This document shows positions 23,959 to 36,429 of a DNA stretch of 64,000 nt, one piece after another. Made by a program: the position numbers and the translations under genes. The notes under the pieces are model-generated. The model was not told where the DNA came from, did not search any database, and saw nothing but the letters and a program-made list of their open reading frames with translations. The stretch comes from Gnetum montanum (taxonomy: Eukaryota; Streptophyta; Gnetopsida; Gnetales; Gnetaceae). Within the stretch, counting starts at the first letter, position 1, and the number at the start of each line of letters is the position of its first letter. Location: positions 363,172-427,171 of the forward strand of contig MNCI01013865.1 of the NCBI GenBank assembly GCA_015680685.1. Direction: 5' to 3'.

Positions 23959-24054
23959 TCGAACTTATGGATGTCTTTATTTTACAGATGCTTAATTTAT
24001 TAATGANTGAACTTATGGATGTCTTTATTTTACAGATGCTTAATTTATTAATGA
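23959..24054. other. Duplicated 46-47 bp around a single N: probable assembly junction
   Basis: GAACTTATGGATGTCTTTAT and the following bases to TTAATGA occur twice, immediately before and after the N at 24,007. The related copy at 30,170-30,220 has the sequence only once. Confidence 0.7.
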
Positions 24055-24059
24055 TACAT

Positions 24060-27000
24060 TTTTATTCATAACTAGTTGTTGAGTGTTATTTGAATATAAA
24101 TTTGAATGAAAAAGTTGTGGGAATGTGCTATGATGGGCTTTTGGGTTTATTATTTTTCTTTTGTGTTGCTTTCCTAGAATGCTACAAGAAAATTGGAGTT
24201 GTTGTGGCTCATTGTTTGGATTGAAGCTTGTAAGAAGTAGATAAAATCCTTTCTAGTTTTTTGTAACCTCTGAGCTTTTATGAACACAATCACATATAAT
24301 GAGGCTTGCTCTATGTTATTTGTTAATTTTAGGTTGGCATTGGCTGAAGATACAAAAATTTGTAGATTTTTAATTATTTCTTGTGGCTGCTAGAGCATTT
24401 TGCAATAGTTCAACTCTGTAAGTACATGATCATTAATGCGGGCTAACTAGTTGTGCTGTGTGTTTTTGCATTTTAGTATTTTAGTGAATAGGGTAGTTTT
24501 TGGTGCATTACTCTATTATTTATTATGGAATTTGTTCTAGTTATTTTATTTTGTCAAATTTTGCATGCATTTGTCATCAAAAAGGGACTATAGTAGTCTA
24601 CCTACCTGAAAGAAAAATTAAGCAATATCACGTCCATGTGTTTATGCCATTCATTAGTTTTTCACATTTCTAAAATAAATTTACATTAAGGGTATCTCAT
24701 TTAAGGCATTCATTTAGAGCAATTATGTGGATGTGAAGCTATTTTTCGTAGGCCTCTTGTTGTAGAATTCTCTTTGCAATTCAAATATTTTGTGTGCTAA
24801 AATTTTAATTCTAGATATGTACTCACAAGAAAAACTACTTTTTAAAATTCATAATGAAAAACTACTTTTTAAAATTCATAATTTGTAAGTCCCTTTTGTT
24901 TGAAAAATAGTGTATCGGACTTGAAAAGTTGGAGCTAAATTGCTAGTTTTAAATGTCCTTTTGATTGCATTTTAACAAACCATGTATTCTGGCGATTATT
25001 AAAGAAACGTATTATAAGCCAACCCTTCTAATTATGTTCTAAAATCTATATTATCAAGATTTGAAGATCACTTTAACTAGAAATAATATAACATGTTGAG
25101 ATAGGAGAAAACCTCATGGGAAATAATATGAAATAGATAAAGTCTCCCACATGTCAAATGTTTAAACTTTATGCAGATGATTAAACATTACTATCTAGAC
25201 ATTTTCTTCTATTTTACTTTAATTTATATAACTTATGCCCTAGGACTTCATAGGTGCAAATTAATGTTATTAAAAGTTATTTTTGTGTAGTTCCAAATAA
25301 TTATTGACATTTAATTCAATATCCTTAATATCAATGTATATTTTTGCACATTTGGCATGTGCATTTACACATGTTACTTGGATTCATGCATTTTTTCAAG
25401 TTAAGTAGTATCCTTGATTTTACCTAGGATCTAATGTAATTCTAATTACTATGTTACATTATATTATTACCACTTTTGTAGATGAGGATGTTGAACTTTA
25501 ATGAATTAGGATAGAGTGTAAGAGTAGCCTTCTTGATGTTTTTAATTCTATAGTAATAAAGTTACTCATAATTTTTCCTTTATCCTTAACTCATTGGAGT
25601 CTAAATGATGTCAGTTACCTTTTATAATACAAAATCAAAAGCTTGCATTGTGCTTTCAGTGATGTGTATGACCCATCTTTGTAAAACCACTTTTATAAGT
25701 ATGGTTTAAGGGTCTTCAAATAGAATATTTATATCTTGAATGAAAGAAAACTATCACACCCTTTATTTTTATTTTGTTCTAGTTTTGGCACTTTTAAGGG
25801 GTAATGTAACTCTACAAAATGTAGATAAGAAAATTCTTTTCAATGAGATTCTTGAGTATCTTGTACATTCCCTTATTCCTAGGTATAGTGACTTATTCTA
25901 GTGTTATTCTGCATAATGATTGTTCTACCATAGAAGCACTCATGGTTTTTCTTAGTGAAGCCCATTAAATAATAATTTGTATGCCAAGTGTAGAAACAAT
26001 ATTGACATGGAAATCCCATGTCATAGGTTTGGTTTCAATGGGTAACACAGAGTTAGTACAAGATTCTATAAAAAGGAGACTTTGAAAATGGTTTGGTCCA
26101 ATAAATGATCAGCACATTGTTAAATAAGTATTATGCAAAAGAGAGGTTTCTAGTTGGAATCACACTAGAGGCACCCTTACAAAGGTAACCCCATTTTGTT
26201 GGGACAAGGCTAGGATGATGGTGGTGGTGGTGGTGTAGTCCAATAGGGATCCGAGATAGGATTTAGTGATGTAATTAAGTACTTGTAGTTTCAATAATTC
26301 AAAATGAAAGGTTTGTGTATAATGTATCCAAAGGTATTTGGTATTTAGTTAAGAAAACATTTATTTGGAAAACTATTTAGCCAAAGGCACTATAAGCATC
26401 TATTTTAGGTTTAAGCTCAACTAATTGAGCCAAAGATGACTTCAATTTTTCAAGGTCAAAAACGAAGCAAATGTTGCTATCACCCCCTTACACATTTTTG
26501 TCAATCCTTACTTCAAGTAGGATTTTTGACTGCATGTTTGTGTATAAAATAAAGGATTAAGTAGTTTAATGCCTTTTTTCAAAGTCTTGTATAACTTATT
26601 ATGATCAGGATGGCTTTCTCCCAACTGCTAGACCAACACCTCAAAGTGGCTCTTGATATGTGGCATTTTATATACTTAATTCATTTGCATTTGACTATTT
26701 TGAAATAGTACAAATACACATTCACAGAGTTCATTGGAAATAAGCACAAACCAAGCTTGGTTTTTCTTCTGCAAAAATTTGGTATTATAATGATGAGTGA
26801 CATCTATCTATTTGAAAATCTCAGTAAAAAAAGTGCAAGTAACAACAAAGTAATGATGGGCAAAGATGGACCAAAATGGGAGAAGCCCTTATAACAAATG
26901 TGAGAACTTGAAATGAAATGTATCTTCTATTATAGTTTATGTATAAAGTGCACATGTACAGAGTAGGGAAGAACTGATATAAAGAATAGGTTTATGCATA

Positions 27001-28600
27001 AACAAGGCAAAAGAGATCACTATATTATGATGTAGCAAGAATTTATAACCCAAATTGACTAGAATTATTATAACTTGTATGATTGTGACAAGGAGCTTAA
27101 AACCTAAAAGACTTTCTTTCTTTTAATTTAAAAAATGTTTTGAGGATGAAATAGATAGCATGTCTAATTTTGAAAATGTAAGAGGAATCATTGGTCGACA
27201 TCTCCACCTTGCTGATATTTTCAATTTCTTCCTATTTTCATGACTAATATTGCTAGATTGTCATTGTGGTCTTGATATGATAGACACAACCTTGCCAACT
27301 ATTAGAGAGGCCAAGAAGATTGCAAAGTGAGATTTGAGGACATTTCATTTTTATTCTTAAACGTAAGAGGATTTTGATCACACATGGTAATTCAGAATGT
27401 GCATTTTCTACCTTCTAATCCAAGTGATCAAACTTGTTCCCTACACAATGCCTTGGTTTGTTTTAAAAATAAGGTTTTCTGGAAAGAAGGTGCATATTCT
27501 ACCCACAAACACAACCACCATAATTTTAGAGTCATGGAATGTGGCTCATAAGGGGAAATGCAACTAGATTTTTTCAAGATCATAACATGTCTATAATTAG
27601 CTCATTTTACTCATTCTTGCTCTTTCTTTAGGTTGCATTTTTTTTGCTATTTATAGTGAGAGTTTCTAGTTCATTTCTCTTTTAAATATTGTTGAGTTAT
27701 GATGATGCTACCAGGTAATCCTTCTCTTCTAGTTACCATTTTAGTTGCATTTTATAATCAATTTTTGATAAAGGCATGTGTATGGTCTTCTCCAACCTAC
27801 CTTTATATACATTATCAACATAAAGTGCATATTTACAGCCACTCTATTTTTGCTTTCCATAACTTAAATTATTTTTTGAATTTGAAATAATTATATCACA
27901 TAGAATTACATTTCATTTTCAACAATGGTGATTTCACTTATAAGGCACTCTCTATGCAGGAGTCATGGGAATTAAAGGAAGTGGGCTATGGATGTGTCAG
28001 AGACACCTACAAAGTATTCCAATAAAAGTTTCATTGGAGACATGAAAAATACTATGGTTTATTTATTTGAATGTATTTAATAGGCACATTAAAAGTATTT
28101 TTTTGATCTTTCTTCATTTTAATTCATAATTATCTTTTCACATGTTAAAAGAAAATCATATATTGCATATTTGGTAATCCATGTTGGTCTAGGTAAAGAA
28201 TGCTCTAGTGTAGTTGGTCTTTCATACACTTGTTATACCAAGTTTTCATGCACCTCCAATTATGTGGCTTTCCTGTACAACTTTTTCTTCCATTAAATTA
28301 AAAAAGAAACATGATTTTATCCTTGGTTTTTCTTTTGATTACTTGTTTGTTTATCCATTTTCTAGCATATCTTGATTTGCAATTTTTGGCTATGGTTTTA
28401 TATGGTTATTTAAAGAAGATATCTATCCATCAATTTTAGGTGACCCTTATTCATACTACAATTTAGTCCCCAAAGAACTCATTAAGGTTTTGGACATTAT
28501 ATTTTTTGCATGACCCTCTATGAGTGATGTTATATAGTTTTATTGTGTCATGGATGTTTGTTTTGTAAATGATTGATATAATATTGCAGTGTTAATTGAT
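24060..28600. other. AT-rich interval with no recognisable gene
   Basis: No coding frame of interest on either strand. Small features are a 24-26-bp tandem duplication at about 24,830-24,881 (AAAAACTACTTTTTAAAATT twice) and a (TGG)n run at 26,215-26,235. It may be old intron or long-decayed repeat. Confidence 0.4.
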
Positions 28601-28624
28601 ATCTTAATATGCTCAATTATAGAG

Positions 28625-29425
28625 GTAAGCCAAAAGAGCCATGGGCAAATTGGTGTAGAAGATTATGGTAGTGTTACCGAAGATGTGCTTAGCAATATTT
28701 TAAGATCGGAACAAATCTGAAAATAGATGCATGAAATTTATTTTATGTTGTAGAAAAACAATACAAAAAATCCACCCTCAAATCCAAGTGCACCTTCAAA
28801 GAAATTTTCTTGCAAAATGGTTCTTTTCGAGTCATTAGATAATCCATGGATAGATGATAAGCATACTACAAATGTTGCAAATGTTCCAGAGATTATATTG
28901 AGTAGTAATGATAGTGATAAATCTGACAATGAAAGAGTGGAAGATGATGCTCCAACTAACTCTATTATAAAAACATCAAATATAGTTATTTCTGAAAACA
29001 TGCATCATGACTCAGAGATGACTGAAGTTGAAAAGTCCTAAGGTGAGTTGGCAAAGGTAAAAATTCTTAGTCAAATTGATTCTCAAAGTAAGCTTGGTAA
29101 CTTAGCTCTATATGCTGAACAAATAGTTATTGCTTTAGAGAAAAATAGTCCTAGAGGTATAGTTGGTTTTAGAGATGAAACAGATGCTGAAGTCATCCAC
29201 AATGGCAAAGAATTAATTTATTTGGATATAACTAAGATTGATCTTCAAGGAGCTATAGCCCAGATAGCTACAAAAATTGTTGAAATAGAGGGAATATAAA
29301 TATCTCCAGATGATCCTAATGGAAAATATATTGTTGCTGATGATTCCCTTTATGTATTAGAGATTTACTATTATGTGAGAAGTCAACACATGATAATAAG
29401 TGATATCTACAATTTTGGTTTATAA
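28625..29425 (+). pseudogene. Unidentified coding remnant (about 265 codons, one frame)
   Basis: One plus-strand frame stays protein-like from about 28,625 to 29,425 with a few stops (28,718; 28,724; 28,751; 29,039; 29,297) and no frameshift. It starts VSQKSHGQIGVEDYGSVTED. The middle is acidic and serine-rich (SSNDSDKSDNERVEDD). The end has a regular, amphipathic look (GIVGFRDETDAEVIH, KELIYLDITKIDLQGAIAQI). A TTGTAG-AAAAAC junction at 28,751 could be a splice acceptor, and AAG-GTGAGT at 29,040 a donor. I do not recognise the family. It could be a host gene fragment or an extra retrotransposon ORF, and no functional call is made. Confidence 0.45.
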
Positions 29426-29829
29426 AAATTTCCATTGATATCCACACAATCTATCATATTTCCTATTTTATTCCAAATTTTCCTTGGTCTTCCTCTTACT
29501 TAATTTTCTTTTTTTTTTGGATTAATAACTTTCTTTGTATTATTCTACCCCTTTTTGTGGGCTACCCCTTTTTGTATTATTCTAGCTTGTGTTAAGCTTC
29601 TATGAAAAAGAGCAATTTTAGTTTATGTAGAGCTTGACCAAATTGTCTTGGAAATGATTATTTTTCATCTTCTTTATATATGCAAAAAAATATAAATTTC
29701 CTTTTACATATTTATTTCTAATTTTATCTTTTCTTGGGATCCTTTTTGTTCATCTCAACATACATGTTAGCTTAAGAATGAAAATTTGCTACTATGGACT
29801 AAGTATCTAAAATAGAAAATGATGATGGT

Positions 29830-30125
29830 TGTGATTATTTTAGTATGTGAATGCAAACTAAGTTTGTTAAATTATGCCTAAGAGTTAGGTACTTATGCTT
29901 TGAATCCAAAGTTTATAAAGAAACAAATGCCAAGGAAATTATCATATTCATAAGGTAGTTATAGAAAAAACTCATACTATCCAAGTAGATTCCTACCTTA
30001 ATTGTATGAGTAGTATTAGTAGCAATGGTGTAAACCACAACCATGAGGGATGGTTCAACCTCCACAAATATATCCATATAGACAACCAAATATTTTGTCA
30101 ACAATTGTCCTATATAAGATGATCC
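29830..30125 (+). pseudogene. gag: Athila-like gag C-terminal fragment, plus strand, copy 2
   Basis: Nearly the same sequence as 23,600-23,925, including flanks on both sides (29,790-30,260 against 23,600-24,115). The translation reads QMPRKLSYS, then KNSYYPS, QWCKPQP and GMVQPPQIYPYRQPN. Divergence is spread along the length. The two copies are direct repeats 6.2 kb apart, so the interval between them may have been duplicated or enclosed by an insertion. Confidence 0.6.
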
Positions 30126-30299
30126 TATTTTACCCTATCTTTTTATCCTTGTTGTATTAACTTTATCATTCCAACTTATGCATGTCTTGATGTTACATGT
30201 GCTTAATTTATTAATGATACATTTTATTCACAACTAGTTGAGTGTTATTTGAATAGAAATTTTACTTAACTCTTGACTTTTGTAGGAGGTTCTAATAAG

Positions 30300-30750
30300 A
30301 AAATTATTTTTATAACAAGTAATTAAATGCAATGTTAGAAGATCATCAACCTACCAAAATATTTGGGTATTCCTTTATTTTTTGGGTAGAATGAAAAAGG
30401 GTATATGGAATGAAATAAGGGTAATTACTTGGAGGCTCAATGCTCATTCCAGCAAGTGGAATGCCAAGAGGATCAATAGATAAATAAACTCCTAACCTCT
30501 TTTCTAGTTATTGTACCTAGGTTTCAATCTAGGCCTTATGACCTAAGAAAAAAGCAACTTCAATTTATTTAATTAATGGTTTAGGTTGTACTACTTTATA
30601 TTCTTTCTTGTTATTCTTGCAAAACTGCTCTTACTTAATCTTACAAGGAACACCTAAATGACTAAAGTATTCGCATACTTAATTCAACACCACAAATAAT
30701 CTTTGACATATATAACCTTCACTAAGTGAACAATAATGATATAGTGGGGC
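30300..30750. other. No gene seen; repeat-like
   Basis: AT-rich, no coding frame. The part 30,485-30,555 resembles 23,140-23,230. Confidence 0.3.
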
Positions 30751-32400
30751 ATGAATCTTCAATTGAATGTGTACTGCATGCAAACTAGCAACAACAAGTA
30801 ATTGATAAAAATGTTGGATTAAACACTAAAAATTAACCAAATGCTACTAAAAATGAACTAAGTAGGAAATAGAATATAAGTGATGGAATAAAATCTAAGT
30901 ATGAAACCTGGATAAAATGGCATAACATAGTAGAATATGAGAGCTATGATATGGGGGGAAAGGTTTTGATTTCCTTCCCAAACAAGAAAAATGTTTTATT
31001 TCTAAAGAAATAAGTGTTTGCCTCCTAAGCAAAGCCAAAATACAAGTGTTGGAGTATAAATGTAAGTAAGATAAAACTAATAATAAAAACCCAATTTGCA
31101 AGCAAAATATGGATTTAGAGAGTGCAATTGAACATTTGATGGATGGGGATATGGATGGCTAAGTCTGAAGCATTGTCTTAAATTAAATAGAGGCCAAAAT
31201 AAGGTTTGTTTTGCTAAGGATTCCATCACTGATGCTAGAGCTAAAAAAATCTCAACTCTGAAGATTAATGCTTAAAAATTGTAAGTTTAGATTATTGATA
31301 AGGATGTTGCTTGACTGACATTGGTGCTACATCAACATTAGTGTTGGAGTTAAGAGGATTTTTGATGGTCATGGAGCACACATGAGCTACTAGGTAGTCT
31401 AACATTTCACCTCTTGAAATCTCAAAAGAAAAAAAATTTCTCTAGATCTCAATAAATTGTCCCTAAAATATGGGTTTTGATGTTGTATTTATAGGGTTAG
31501 GCTTGTCAAATTTAAGCATGGAGGTAAGTAAAATTCATGTGGAGTTCATTCACAATTCATTCTTGCTATGCTTAACCATGCAAACTTGGCTATGCAAGTC
31601 CCACAACTAGTGACATTCACATTGATGCTAGGATCAACTTTTGCATTATTAGGACTTGGAAAAAATTTTCTAATTTTATCTAGTTTATAGTTTTGAGCCT
31701 ATAGGATTCTGTTTAACACCCAAAAAAATGTTGAATGGTTTCATGATAATGCCAAAGAGCCTATGAAGTTGAGGAATGATGTTGAATGCAAAGTGTAAAT
31801 GCCAAGGATTACAAGATGTGTATCCCACAAGTGTTAGCATTGGTGTCAATGTCAACATCAATTAGATACATAGAAAAATTTTTAGTATTTTTCTAAGTGA
31901 TGCTTCCAAGCCTCTAGGTGGACTAAACTAATGCCAAAATGAGTTGTGATGATGCTTACTAGACACTTAGGATCTTATAGACCTCGATAATGTTGCTAAA
32001 TGTCAAACTTGGGAACCTTGATATGGTGGTGATGCTGAGAAGATGATGTTGACACTAGCATTAGCATTACCTTCCATACTTAGAAAAATTTTAAAGTCCT
32101 GACTCCCAAAATTGCCTTCAAACATGCAAAAGTAGACATTTTGTGCCTAGAAAATGATGTCAATTGGTTATAAAATAATCAAGAGAGCCAAGAAAAAATC
32201 CAAAATGCAAGCAAGAAGTGTTATGGATGTGGGAGGGATGACATCAAGGATGCTGGCACCAACACTAGTGTTAGGCCAAGAGTTAGAAAACTTTATATCT
32301 TTGAGTTTCAAGGTCAAACTATCAAAATGCTAAATTAATGCCTATGATGTCAATAATACCTTGGATGAGTCATTTTGGATCCTACAAGGCTTAATATGAG
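30750..32400 (-). mobile_element. LTR-like sequence G with repeated upstream region
   Basis: A minus-strand TATA box (CCTATAAATACAAC, 31,483-31,496) is followed by about 700 bp without coding. It is preceded, at higher coordinates, by a ~210-bp repeat array with palindromes. The layout copies the other LTRs in the window (U3 palindrome cluster, TATAAATA, R-U5). Ends were not found, so the limits are approximate. A solo or truncated LTR is likely. Confidence 0.4.
31311..32280. repeat. ~210-bp degenerate repeats with CAACACTAGTGTTG-type dyads
   Basis: Related blocks near 31,331, 31,618, 31,832, 32,052 and 32,258 share words such as ACATCAACATTAGTGTTGG, GTGTTAGCATTGGTGTCAAT and GACACTAGCATTAGC. 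The best dyad is AACACTAGTGTT at 32,261-32,272, a perfect 12-base palindrome. Confidence 0.55.
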
Positions 32401-32472
32401 TTTGATATGAAATTTTTATGTAGGTGACATGTTTACATGATGTAATAATTTTGATAAAGGTGACATGTTTAC

Positions 32473-33494
32473 ATAGATTAATTCATACATTCTTCATATC
32501 AATTCCAAATAAACAATTACAACAACAACATCATCATGGAGGGTAGAAGAACCTATAGCAAAATAGATGAATGCCAACTAGAAACCAATCCATTAGATGG
32601 ATCATGGTTCAACTCTATGGGAAGAGAATTCTAATCCTATTTCCAATTAATCAAAAAGCCCTAGGCATTCATATAGGGCATTGAAACCAAAAACTAAAAA
32701 ATAATAATGCACAAGATTATAAAGTTCATTGAAAATAGAGGGTATGCATATCTAGAAAAGTACAAGAACACATAGTTCATGAGCACCACATCAATTCATC
32801 TTGCAAGAAGTCATGAGTTTTGAATGTGACAAAAAGAGAAAATTTGTATAAAGATATTGGAGAAAGACTTGGATTAGCTTCCACTGTAGATAAGCTAAAA
32901 TAATGACATATTAAATGGTTTATTCTATGTAAGAAATATCAAATAATGAACCTCTCAAATGAGATGGCCACATCATAGTTCTAGGATTCTTACTAAGATG
33001 AAGACAGAAGGACATATAAAGAAATGGTTAAAGGTGATATGATAAAATTTTAGAAAGATAAACATTAGCTTTTAATAAAGAACAATGATGAAAGAGAGCT
33101 CATCTAGCTAACCTAATATTGTTGGAACAAGACTATGATAATGAAACACCCTTGTGGAAATATTTAATTTTATAATATCTTAAGAGATAGCTCAATTTGA
33201 TGAATTTTTGAAGCCATTAAAACTTGGATTAAAACTAATATTTTTATAGATAATGAATATGTGTGTTTGAAAATTCTAACCTCTATTCCACACATTTACA
33301 TATAACATGCTAAATGATAGGCTACTAGATATGACAAAAGTTACATGACAAAAGTATGTCCACCTCTTAAGGTAAAACTTTCTTTTCTAAATGCCTTTAT
33401 AGAAAAAACTTCTAATATGTTAAAATCTTAAATCTAAGTCACTAATTCATTGTTACACTTGTAATTGATATGAAGAATGTATGAAATTATCTAT
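32473..33494. repeat. 32-bp inverted repeat pair enclosing about 1 kb
   Basis: The left arm 32,473-32,504 contains ATTCATACATTCTTCATATC. The right arm 33,463-33,494 contains its reverse complement (GATATGAAGAATGTATGAA), with two single-base gaps over the whole arm. Just outside the left arm GGTGACATGTTTACAT occurs twice (about 32,423 and 32,459). The enclosed AT-rich sequence has no recognisable transposase. A foldback or non-autonomous DNA transposon is possible. Confidence 0.55.
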
Positions 33495-34935
33495 CATTAT
33501 GTTTCTATATTATAGAAGTTTTGGCAAAATTTTCAAACTATTTCTAACATTATTGTATATGCATAGAGCATTGTAAATAATATTCTCAAATTTTAGCTTA
33601 ATGTAAAGTAAAAATGAGATTACAAAAAAATTAAAGAGCTTCTTCCATTACTTTGGTGCTAGATTATTTTGAATAATTTTCAATGTACAAGGTAGATTTT
33701 TCTTTTCAGATATGTTTTCTATCAAGCTTTACACACTTAACATATTATTGTTTAGAAATATGATTATATTTAATTTAGATGATGAAAGAAATAAATCTAT
33801 AAGTTTTTGTATGTAAAAAAAATACTATCGTTTGGCATTTTTCTCAAATGTTTGGTTACGACATCCCATTAACCTCAACATGTATGGTTTAAGTTAAGAG
33901 ATATATAACTATGACTATTTACATAAAATAATTAATCTTTTATTAAATAATAATGGAAAAAATTTATTTATTGTTGTATGGTTATATCCCTACTAAGTTC
34001 TATTATAAAATTGGCTCTCTCTATACTTTGATGAATATAATTCCACACACACTATTTGTATAATTGTCTATGGTTTAAAATTCATTATATAGTCATGTTA
34101 AGAATATCACCCTATCTTCCAAATATATTTGTCATCTTCAATGTGTTCTATAAGTTCTTATAAATGTGTATTATAAAATTGAAATCTTTTGGATTTTTAT
34201 TTCATATGATATTTAAGTTTTCATATGTAACTACAAGCCGCTACCAATCGCAGCCAACTACAACCAACTTCAATCAAAATTGCAAGCTCACTAAGAATCA
34301 TAGTCAATTATAGTTACGGTGAAATAGAAAAGAAAATAATCAATTTTAGTCATGTTTCACACTATATTGTAATCAATTCAACCTTCATTTTAGATTTCTA
34401 TCCAAGTTCCTATTAGGAGGCACTAAAGGTCATACTACTTCATAGCTATAAGAAACTATAGCCCAATGCAAGTTATAGCTAGTCTCAGCTAAAGCTAGCT
34501 CTAACAAAATCACCTTCTTAAATATTAACAATCATAGGAAGAGACTAATGATCACCTATGATATTATATAAGGCCAAAATGGATCTCATTTGTAAGCACC
34601 ATGGTTAGAGGCCTAAGTTCTAAGCATTGTATGTTGGATTAGAGTTGTTCTAGAGAAAATTTGGTTGAGTGATTTTGAGTCATCATCTTGATGACTTTTT
34701 TCTCCTTATGAGTATGTGATATGAGGGTTTCTAAAGCTAATTATTTTTCCTTGGATGTTGATCTTCCATTTTCATATGTATGTCATTTCTATTAAGCAAG
34801 AACAAATGTTCAATTTCTTATCTTATTCAATTGTGAGCATTTGTTTGGATTTTGATCACTTAAGTGAACTGGGATTGTGGAATCCAAGGGAGCTTCTTAT
34901 CATCATATTTTAGTGGTGTCTTGTAACAAGAGGGT
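33495..34935 (+). other. AT-rich sequence with a possible plus-strand LTR end
   Basis: No coding frame. A TATA-like ATTATATAAGG at about 34,561 and its place just before a plus-strand chromovirus fragment suggest LTR sequence around 34,230-34,900. I saw no second copy to confirm it. Confidence 0.25.
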
Positions 34936-34939
34936 AAGC

Positions 34940-35520
34940 TCATTACATTCTTTTTTAAAAAATTGAATGAATCTAGAAAAAAGTATAGTGTATATGAGAA
35001 AGAGTTATGCACTATACTTCAAGCTATAAAGCCCTAGAGGGATTACTTATTGGTAGTTGAATTTCTTTTGTTGACTAATCATAAGGTACTTCATCAAATG
35101 AAATGGTTGTAACAAATCTAAGAGTTTCATATTTTTCTAAAGCTTAGAAATGACAAATCTAATGTTGCAATAGATGCTTTCTCTAGAATCCACATTGCCC
35201 ATTCATGTGTTTAGGTAAATGATTTTTAATCTTTTGTTAATTTGTATTCAAAAGATACTAATTTTTGGGTTGTATGGAAGTATTTAAATGTTATATTTTT
35301 GGGAAGGATAGATAGATGAAAAGCCTACCATTTCCAATAGGGTATTCTTTTTAATAGACTGAAAGCTTTGTGTTCCAAAGTGTAACTTCAAGCTACAAAT
35401 TTTAGAAGTGAAACATAATGGTAGCATGATGAGCCACATGTGCAAGACCAAAACATTAGAATTGGTTCATTTTCTTTGAAATGATTTTCAATATCCAAAT
35501 AGATTAGTTATGAAAGGTTT
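34940..35520 (+). pseudogene. pol: Chromovirus-like RNase H and integrase N-terminus fragment
   Basis: Plus strand. KKLNESRKKYSVYEKELCTI, then LLTNHKVLHQMKWL (family Asp replaced by Asn in T-D-H), FLKLRNDKSNVAIDAFSR. This is the end of a Ty3/gypsy RNase H (E-K-E-L, T-D-H, A-D-A-L-S-R blocks) with the chromovirus-style wording. Less clear pieces of the integrase zinc-finger region follow to 35,520 (NFWVVWKYL, then GILF, then HGSMMSHMCKTKTL in another frame). Stops and shifts abound. It is one of the few coding remnants on the plus strand and belongs to a third lineage distinct from families A/C and D. Confidence 0.65.
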
Positions 35521-35552
35521 ACAAAAAATCATCCACTTAGAGCGATACATGC

Positions 35553-36260
35553 TTAGGCAGAAAGGGTAGTCACCTTGATAGGCCTCACCATTGGATTGAG
35601 GTGATAAGCTATAATTTTGAAATAGATGTTCTCTACTAATGTGAGTGCACCATAATCCTTATGGTTGACCCAGTAACACCACTGATTCCACTCCTTTTTG
35701 GCCTCAAGATCACCTTTTGTTGATAGCTCAACCAACTATTTCCCAATATCAGGCAACCCCAGTGCATGCGCAATAGCCTTGGCCAAGTAGGACACCTATA
35801 TATCCTTGATTTTTACTATGGACCCTAGCCTTCTATTGATCCAAAAGAGATATGTCTTTCCCATATACCATTCCCCACTAGATGTGATGATTGGCCACAT
35901 GGGAGATATTTGCAATTGTGTTTTGAATTCTACTGGAGCTTTCTCTAGAAATGGCCCAAAGTTTATTTCTTAGAGAACTAAGCATTGAATCTCTTAACAC
36001 TTGATGATGTTAAGGCAAGCTTGAGTTAAACTGACTTCAAGCCTTGGCATGAGTCTTGGAATTTTTCCTCACTGTGATTGCTGTGTTGGCACTTCTTCTT
36101 TTAAAATCTATTGAATAGATTCCAGTTCGGGCTCCTCACAAAGAGGTCTTGTTGCATGGGTTGACTCTATTAGTTCTTGGACTTGTTCTTGTTGACCTCT
36201 TCTAGTTTTGGGCCATTTCTACCTTGGTCGAGAGGGTTCTCCTTCCTACAAGCATTTCGA
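35553..36260 (-). pseudogene. Unidentified coding remnant (about 230 codons)
   Basis: One minus-strand frame holds from about 36,260 to 35,553 with a few stops (after IKC, LVL, KIKD and DIGK). Recognisable wording includes NFGPFLEKAPVEFKTQLQ, GEWYMGKTYLFWINRRLG, AKAIAHALGLPD and KKEWNQWCYWVNHKDYGAL, with a Trp/Tyr-rich, globular-protein look. I do not recognise the family. It sits between the chromovirus scrap and the tail of D1. It could be an extra retrotransposon ORF or a host gene fragment. Confidence 0.4.
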
Positions 36261-36429
36261 TCTTATAACCATCTATAAGCACAATAAGACCATGGGTTAG
36301 CAATTGTTGTGTAACATGAAGCAATTGGGATACCTTTATCTCTTTAGGATAGTTACAGTTAGCTAAGTTGTTATTATGGCTGATTTAATTACTCCAATTA
36401 TTATTTTATTTATGTATTATTATTAAAAA

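Noticed and set aside
26215-26235. (TGG)n run as part of a LINE 3' end
   Set aside because: No upstream LINE RT or endonuclease wording is visible; a plain microsatellite is enough.
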